64,000 nucleotides of DNA from Plasmopara viticola (lineage: Eukaryota > Oomycota > Peronosporomycetes > Peronosporales > Peronosporaceae): positions 930,001-994,000 of the forward strand of contig MBPM02000008.1 in assembly GCA_001695595.3 (NCBI GenBank), written 5' to 3'. Shown here one piece after another: positions 56,531-64,000 of this stretch. The notes beneath the pieces were generated by a model, which worked only from the letters and a program-made list of their open reading frames with translations, did no database searches and was not told the origin of the DNA. Made by a program: the position numbers and the translations under genes. Within the stretch, counting starts at the first letter, position 1. Each line of letters opens with the position of its first letter.

Positions 56531-59500
56531 ACGGACATTTCAGTATACATTCTTTCTCTTTCCCATCAGCGCTACTATCCAGACAAAGGGAGAACATCGT
56601 GTAGAGCGATGGCTTGCGTTGGTAGGCGAGTCTTAAAGTCCATCGCATACTGCGTTAGTGACTTTGGTCCTATAACCAAAATACTGCTGATAGCTGTCGT
56701 TTCTCTATCTATGCCTTCTCATTTGGATCCCTAATATTGATGACCTTGCCAACTTGAATATTTCAGTTGGAATGTTGGCCTTCGGGAAAAATGAGATTTC
56801 ATCTCTATGAACAAAGCTTGCATGACCAGTAAGTCGGACAGCAAGTCTAGCAAATATTCGGTCGTATCCTTTGCTTCTCAATGACATTGCTGTAGTCAAA
56901 GACGTTTTGCAGCCTCAGCAGGTAAAGAGCCAGGGGAGAAACCTCCGCTTAAACGCACCACAAATGTTTGTCAGATAAGGCAATATGTGAGCGCGTGAGA
57001 ATTATAAAAATTGCTCACGTGCTAACACTTTGGTCCAATGAAGCAAGCTCCAAAAACCACGACACGACCGTTGTATGGCGTCAAGTCGTTGTCGCAGGCG
57101 TTGTAACAAATAAAGATTAAGTCTTTTTTTCGGTTTAAACAAATGCAAGTTTTTCCCTTGCCCAAATAGGCGATAGCGAATGTCTTGTTGTCATCAATGA
57201 AGAAAGCTGCGATATCTTTAAGCAACTTCGGCTTAAATGCCTTCATCAAAGATGATGCGCTATGCGCATAAAGGAGCTGGTTGGAGTGCAGAAGGTTAGG
57301 TTGAGCTGACAAGAGAACAATCTTATGAGAGCGTGTCCTTGATATGAAAAAAAAATCAGCTTGACACCATGAATAAAGTATACGGAGCTGATTTTAAGTA
57401 AAATAGAGATGCCAGCTATCAAGTACCAAAAGAGTGTTCTAGCAACAGAATTAAGAACCAGCAACTTCGATAACCGATTAATCACTGATTTGGCTTCTAG
57501 CAGAAACAGTTTGACCCATCTGTTGCATCAATGCTGCAACTTGTCTAGTCGAAGAGCAAGCGCACAGAAATATTTTGATCGTTCACAATCTAAGGACAAT
57601 GATCCGATCCAAAGAAGTTTCTCAATGCTGTCATGTAGCGATGCCAAAAATTAGGGAAAGCTTTCAAAGCGAGCGGGAGAAATATCGATTGTATCGATCT
57701 GAGGTGACCAAGAAAACAGACATAAGGATAGAGTCACTTAACTCGCTCAGTCGGCATCGTGTTCGAACAGTTAACGTCATCTGAACGCGCTGCAACCCAC
57801 ATATACGACAGGCGAGGACTGAGCACAAAAAAGAAGCGCAAATTTGAGGACGCTTTCAAACACGATAGCGTACTCGGAGGGGTAGTTTTAGAAAAAATCA
57901 AATGGATAAGCACGAAATATGTATCATCAACGTAGACATGCCACGTGAAGTGATTGTAAGAAGCTGAAGCACAGTCTAATTGCAGTCCTCTAATCCACCA
58001 TGTAGTAGTGCAATACGATGAAACGACCAAATGGGTTATTGCTGCGGTTCTAAGCGTTGCGGTCATGAAAACCTATCTTATAAAGGTCGGACTCCTTCAT
58101 CAGTGTCATCAACTCGTGAACTAGTTCATCAAGCTGTGGAAGATCGCAATATGACCGACCAGCTAGCCTTATGCCGAGTGTCGGGCGCTATTGCTGTTAA
58201 AAGATACAAAAAATAGCGAAAGCGAAAAATTTACGACCAGGGCAAGCTCTTTTAAGATTAAGCATGTAGGTGATAGTGCATATATGAACAAAATATGCTC
58301 TAGATTGCAAAGTTCAATTGGTATTAGCTCGCTGTAACTTAATTGACAAGCAGAGTGGCTCAGCTTTTTGGGATCACCGTGCGACGGTGAACTGCACTAT
58401 TGAAACTATTCAGTGGCAAATGTATCTAAATCAAATTTCAACCAGAACAATCGAATGGGACCGCGTAAGGTAAAGGTTATTGATGAGAAACTTTGGCTTT
58501 ACGCTTAGAATTGGACACGATCGGATTCAATCCAAGCAATACCGCTACTACAAATCATGTTCTCATAATGTTCACGGCTGCTGAAAGTGGTCGGCCTATT
58601 AATGTTGCGGCATTTGAGGCCATTCGTCTATTTTTTAGCTTTTTGTATGCCGCAGTGAGATCTATAACGTCGGCAAAATGTCAAATAGAGGGGTTATGTT
58701 ACCTCATTTGCCAGCGGTACGATCCGACAAAGCAACATGGCATTGGGTACAAAATATGGTGCAAAAACCGACCCAGTCGGTCGCGTAGTAGGTAAGTCGC
58801 TCGACTTAGGACCGGAAGGTACCCGTTTCAATCCCATAAAATTAAATTCAGGCAGCACGAGAAATATCACAACAATCATACCCATAAGTGTGCCTGCGCC
58901 AACAACTCGCACGGAACATTGTGGGTGGGCCGAACGCCCCGCTGACAAAAAAAGCCTCAAGTGTTATAGGGGACGAAACTTGGTACAAAATGGGGTTTGA
59001 TTGTTACCAAGATCTAGTGCTAGAGATAGCTTAGTCATAGCGCGTTGGTTCCGGTAGCTTAATATTCTAAATACGGTGCGAAATTTGACTAGTATTCGCC
59101 TGACAGGAAGCCAAAACAAACAGCGCGCTCCAAGATTTACATCGATGCCGACAATTATTAGTACTAACGAAGAATAGCGGTTGATGTGTAGTGCGCGTAA
59201 TCACTTTTGAATTGCGGAGCCAATATATTTATTCTGGATGCCTCTATTAAAAATAAGGTTGAGTGCTATGTAAGTGAAGGTATGAACTAGGGCTATGCTG
59301 GTATCGAGAGTCAATATACGTGATACGACTACGGAATTTTTTGACGTGAGCTCTGGTGCTTTTAATGATGTCAGGGCTAGCTATATGGCAGCGATGCAAC
59401 TTTGTGTCTATATATTTTGGGGGATGAAAGTTTTGATTGATCTAAAAAAAGATTGCATGCGATAGACCCACGATACTAAGAACGTGTAAAAATAAAAATT

Positions 59501-60000
59501 TCGAAAGGCTGAAAACCGTTCATTTTTTTGCTCTAGCAAAATTTTGCTGTCGCAAGTAAATATATGAAGTATAAGTCACTTACACTTATGTCAATTCAGA
59601 GCCCTAATGCAGTGTAGTTACTTAATCACGAGCGTCAGTGATCCTTCAATGCAGGTACTTGCTCGATAATGTGGCTGAAATTCGTACAGATATGTCTCTG
59701 TGGTGTGAAGAAGACATAACATGTAATAGAACTTGGTTGTTTAGGGTGAAACGAGTTCGATAGCCTATTATTTAAATTGATTGGAATAGTGGACAATCAC
59801 TCCAAGTTTTTTGTACTATATTTCGAGACGAATAAACAATTGCCCTGTTTGAATTAGCCAGCTCAGGAAATTGTTACATTATTCTCGATTAAAGCAGTCC
59901 GTGATGTAGTGTAGGGGATCTTAGGAAATAATGAATTGACGGTAACAATTCCGGTGCATTTTAGTCATTGTGTGAAGCTGCTATAATTGAGACTCCGAGA
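56531..60000. other. Stretch without a recognised gene
   Basis: Several frames of 60-110 codons occur on both strands (57022-57312 minus, 57734-58066 minus, 58493-58795 plus, 58694-58960 minus, 58737-59000 plus), but they overlap each other, mostly lack an ATG near the front, and have no recognisable domain. Confidence 0.4.
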
Positions 60001-63000
60001 ACGAATAACCTGTAGACGTTTTTTTAAAAGACCTAAATTGCCAGATGGCGGTTCTGATGGGGGTGAAGTCGACCACTGAAGAAATTAAGTGGTGAGTTTT
60101 CAGATTGCTGGCTCAGAGAGAAGTAGGCAGGAGGAAGTCAATTAACTAAGGAAAATCGTACTAAATTTGCGCCATCTTCTGGAAATAGATTGCATGGTGT
60201 GCGGAGAGTCCAATATGAGTTTGATGTGGGATCACACCGATCAGTGAGGCAGCATAGATTTGAAGTGGCATTGAGATTTGTTGAAAGCTTATGGACCTGA
60301 TCAAGGGTCTTCCGATAGCAAAATTATTTAAGCATCATTGAAGTATAAGAGCATCACCACTTCTGTGCTATCTGGCTTCAGATTAATTACCGCTTGTGAC
60401 AATCTGAGCCTCGTGACAATTCGCGCGATGTCGTTGAGTAATGCCCTGCATATAGAGTGCAGATTGGATATTGTGAGCGCATTCTCGACGGCTTGAAGAA
60501 CAGAGAGGGCTCGACAAAATTCTACTTTTTCATTGTTATGTCGGTTCGTGTGGATGCTCTTTTTAAGGCTCAATAACGCGCCTTTAACTACCAGCAAATG
60601 TTGGACAGCGTCCTGTAATGATCTTACATAATGTATCACATCAATTAAGAAGTCTTCGGGTCAATCTTGTGCCTCACTTCTCTTTTTGGTGAGTGTTCGA
60701 TCAGTGGATCCCTGGACACGGCATCTAGACTTAGCTACGGAAGTACTTCAAGCTCACTCACAGTGTTCACTGACTGCGAGATTACTATAGGTCGTCCTTT
60801 GTCGGAGTATGCATTCACATGGGTATCCGCGTTAGAAAAATCATCGCTGGAAATCACGCGACATCTTGCAACGAACAGGATAGCTTCGAACTTTTAAGTT
60901 TCAATTGCTCCAACATGCATCCCATAATCGAGCGCTTGTCGTGACACGACGAATTGCTGAGCAACACCTTTATAAATAGATTCCTCTTATAAACCATAAA
61001 AAATCTTTAAGAAATTCAGTGATCGACTTTATACTGCACGCGCTCTTTTGATGAGGCTTTGGTTCCTGCTTCGTTACTTACTCGTGCCAATGCGAATCCA
61101 CCATGTTTTTGGATCGACTTTACACGCGTATACGGCATTACTATTCGCAGTCGATGATGGCATTTTACAGATCCGTAGAGCCGTGAAAAAAAATGCGCTG
61201 TGTCTTGAGGACAATTGTGTGTTACTCGTTTGCAGGATGTTGATAAACGCATGTATTACTTTGTTACTCGCTGTGTATAACCACTTAAGAGGCTGTATGA
61301 CTTCCAATATCTCAGTGAATTGTGTTACCTGCATGCTGAACTTTGTTGCCTTCAATTGGCGGCACTATGTTGAATTATATTGCACACATTAATAACGCTA
61401 TTATTTTAACTTCCGCGGCAAGTCTAGATGCGGTGTCCAGGGATTCACGGATCGAACACTCACCAAAAAGAGAAGTGAGGCACAAGATTGACCTTGTGTC
61501 TGGCATGTTACAAGACAATGTTCACTGGAACAAGGCCATTGGCAACTTATTCAAGCATTTCTTTTCGAAAAGGGAAATCACATGGTCCGGAGATTAAACT
61601 CAAAATCAACTTTCTGTCCTCTTTTTGGGTATAATTGCTCACCATATCGCCATAAAGATTCACCCGGCCATTAAGAGCGGCGCAAAAGAAGGCATTGAGA
61701 ATACATAACACGAGAGGTATGAGGCTTATAGTCCTAAAAATAGTGAAACCTTTCGAAAGCGTCCACAAAATGAGTATTAACGGAAGAAGGTTAGTAATGT
61801 ACGCCAACCCACGCGTCTTCAGTACCATAAGAAGCGATGTTTCACATCTCTGTATATTTTGGACCTACCTATTCCTGGCAAGACTTTTAAAGCGTCTAAC
61901 AATGCAAGATTTCCATTACCACAAGCAAAACTTCTCGATTAGTTTTTATGTATAATTTGGTTTTATCTTGGGCAATGCAGTCGCATTTCTTACTTTGCTA
62001 AATATACAGCCGCATATTTCGAGAAGTACGATGGCGGGTTCGTAGGATAACTACTCGCACACCGGGCTTAGAAGAAAAGCGAAGTCGAACTCTCTTCTAT
62101 TCGTATACCTAAACCTTCGAAAGTAGGTTGAAGTCCAGGGTACCAGAATATAAGTATAAGTGAAATTTGTTCATGCTCGCAGACTGCAAACTCATTAATA
62201 TAAATCTTATCGACCCACAAAAGTGGTACCCTAGCGCACATGATGTGCAGTCTGACTCTTTCTACAAATCTGTCTATGGGTAGTTCACTGTAGACACCAG
62301 CAAATGGATTGATAAATGTCGGACCACTGATCAACAAATGCAATCATACTCCACGCTTTCGATCCGATGCTACAACAATAGCATAGCTATACACAGTCTC
62401 GCTATTTTCTTGCCTGTTGCGCTGGCTGAAACAGGTACCAAATGCACCAACTGCCTCGGCAGCACACGAACACTACTATTTATGTTGCTGTGTGTCTTTG
62501 GTATGACAGATACGGACCTTACGACCATGTCATCGGCTGCACTTTTCTGCACTCAAAAAAATGTAATAAGCGATGGACCTTGTTTCAAGTTAGGTAGATT
62601 GGTTGTGTCTAACGTAAGTACCCGCCCAGAAAAAAATTGATTACCATGAAAAACGTACTGGCAAAGTGTGACTGCATTAAAAGCTGCTATAATTTCGCTC
62701 TATCGACAGCTTGGTTCTAGTTTCTGGATCCCAATCGCTTAAATCTCTACTAAAGAGTATATATTGAGCCTGTGGCTCGAGAAATTTGTCCCTTAACCCG
62801 GGACCAGAGATTACCTCGAGCCAAGGCAGCCGAAAAGTAGGTCATCAAAGTGAGCGATTGGATGGGTGCGTAACAGCCGTATGAGCGACGACTCACTGGC
62901 CTATAAGCTCCGTAGTGTAAGGAATTCAAAAATGGGTCAAAAAAATACAATTTTTTTCACGCTCGAAAGAACTTGGTCTTATGGTGTGAGCTTCGGTAGC

Positions 63001-64000
63001 CTGAATCTCTTTCCTTTTGGATGCTTTTAGTAGATCCAGTTTCAGCCGTTGTTTTGACTAACGAGGACTAGACACGCAATATGCTTCTGGTGGCACATGA
63101 GGCTTTAGTCAGCGGCTACTTGTGGTAATAGATACATTTTTCTTGATCTTTACAACAAATTGGCAGGACTAAGTACATGGGGTCCTATAGAGGGTCAAGA
63201 GTACGCCTCCAGAAGGTGTTCATCTTCCTTGTCAGGACCGCTGACCAGAGAGTTAGTACATCTCTTATGGGTTGGCGACTTACATCGATACTAGGCAGTG
63301 GGCAAGTCATGGAGCCCATCCTCTACTGTGCTGAAGACTTCGGTCATTGAACACACCCGAAGTGTGTTTCGAGATATGTCATCTTTGATTTCGCCCATTT
63401 TCTTTTCGTCACTGGTTACTTCAGTGACATGAGGGTGTCAAGTCCCAACTTAGCGGGTGAATAGCCAATCGGGCCTCTGCCACTTTCATTTTTCAAAGGT
63501 ATAGATGTTTGTAGATGACCAGGCGAGAAAAGTCGAAGGTGAACGTTCCTCGTTGCGGTGTAGTAGAAGGCTTTTCCAGAGCCGACCTTGCCTTGGCGGC
63601 GATCAGGCGGGCGAGCACTTTTATATTCCTTCTTTCACAACACAAGCGCGGCTTTGCAACCTATTTTGGCTTTGCCTGTTGGCCATTCTCACGATCAAAC
63701 AAAGTGATGAAAACAATTTATCCTTCTCATATTCGATGTAATCCAGATCTTGGTGTGGAAGGACACGTCATAAAGGCGGTAAAGATGGGTTGCCTGTATC
63801 GAAATTTTCATTTAATGGCGGGCAACAGGCACCCTGCACACGTTTGCATGCTGAGGAATTTCACAGGACGGCGGATCTCTAAATAGCAGATTTAAAGTCA
63901 GTGCATATACTGAATTGCAGTTATAATCAAAATAGCATAAAGGTGTACTAAAGATAGCACTTTTTGAAATACATTGCACATCATAACAGAGCGGTCACTC
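60001..64000. other. Stretch without a recognised gene
   Basis: Frames at 60328-60639 (minus), 61048-61392 (plus), 61074-61355 (minus) and 63515-63886 (plus) are the longest. None carries a known motif, and opposite-strand frames overlap. I see no transposon hallmark. An old, unrecognisable element is possible. Confidence 0.4.

Noticed and set aside
57911..57940. YVDDTYFVLI word on the minus strand, like a reverse transcriptase active site
   Set aside because: No other RT block lies upstream or downstream in any frame, and the surrounding frame lacks the fingers and thumb motifs. Probably chance.
60328..61392. Overlapping frames of 93-114 codons on both strands
   Set aside because: They overlap each other in opposite directions and show no motif or conserved partner in the window.
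1..64000. CRISPR arrays, bacterial operons or rRNA genes
   Set aside because: No regularly spaced direct repeats, no ribosome-binding sites and no rRNA signature seen; the window is eukaryotic in style.

Overview
The window looks like nuclear DNA from an oomycete, most likely a Phytophthora or downy-mildew relative. Evidence: short GT-AG introns of about 45-118 bp, compact genes clustered in a small island, a large surrounding load of decayed Ty3/gypsy and Ty1/copia elements, an oomycete-type ankyrin remnant, and a repeated gene family that resembles lineage-expanded oomycete proteins. This assignment rests on gene style and recalled family resemblance; no search was run.

Repeat-dominated part (1-42 kb). 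A repeated module recurs at about 1.8-12.6 kb, 18.4-24.1 kb and 30.7-32.7 kb. It carries gene R, whose product looks like a PD-(D/E)XK (restriction-endonuclease-like) protein, and a decayed gene X on the opposite strand, in flanks rich in GTGACA/TGTCAC motifs. One R copy (R2, 18766-19551) has an intact 261-codon reading frame. R1 is split by a complete gypsy element (A, 4424-10550), and R3 and R4 are broken. A second gypsy copy (B, 12740-18398, minus strand) forms a large inverted repeat with A. A copia element (25929-30695) sits inside another copy of X. A third gypsy element (E, 34057-40141) sits inside a decayed ankyrin-repeat gene. A tRNA-Met(CAT)-like gene lies at 33375-33447.

Quiet part (42-52 kb). 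I recognise no gene in this AT-rich stretch. It holds one possible small membrane-protein ORF, a perfect 26-bp-arm hairpin and an 18-bp palindrome.

Gene island (52.0-55.8 kb). Five close-packed loci: a TXNDC9/phosducin-like-3 homologue (+), an unrecognised 139-aa protein (-), a PDAP1/PP28 homologue with an added C-terminal SAP motif (-, three exons), a possible two-exon small membrane protein (+), and a tandem-thioredoxin gene (+, four exons). The two thioredoxin-fold proteins suggest ordinary housekeeping roles in redox and chaperonin function; the cluster is not evidence of a pathway.

Tail (55.8-64 kb). Two abutting stem-loops lie at the broken end of a gypsy gag fragment (56.05-56.53 kb). 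I see no supportable gene after that.

The most unusual material is the R/X module with its 11-bp-spaced motif pairs, the homogenised inverted gypsy pair, and three sites of perfect fold-back duplication.
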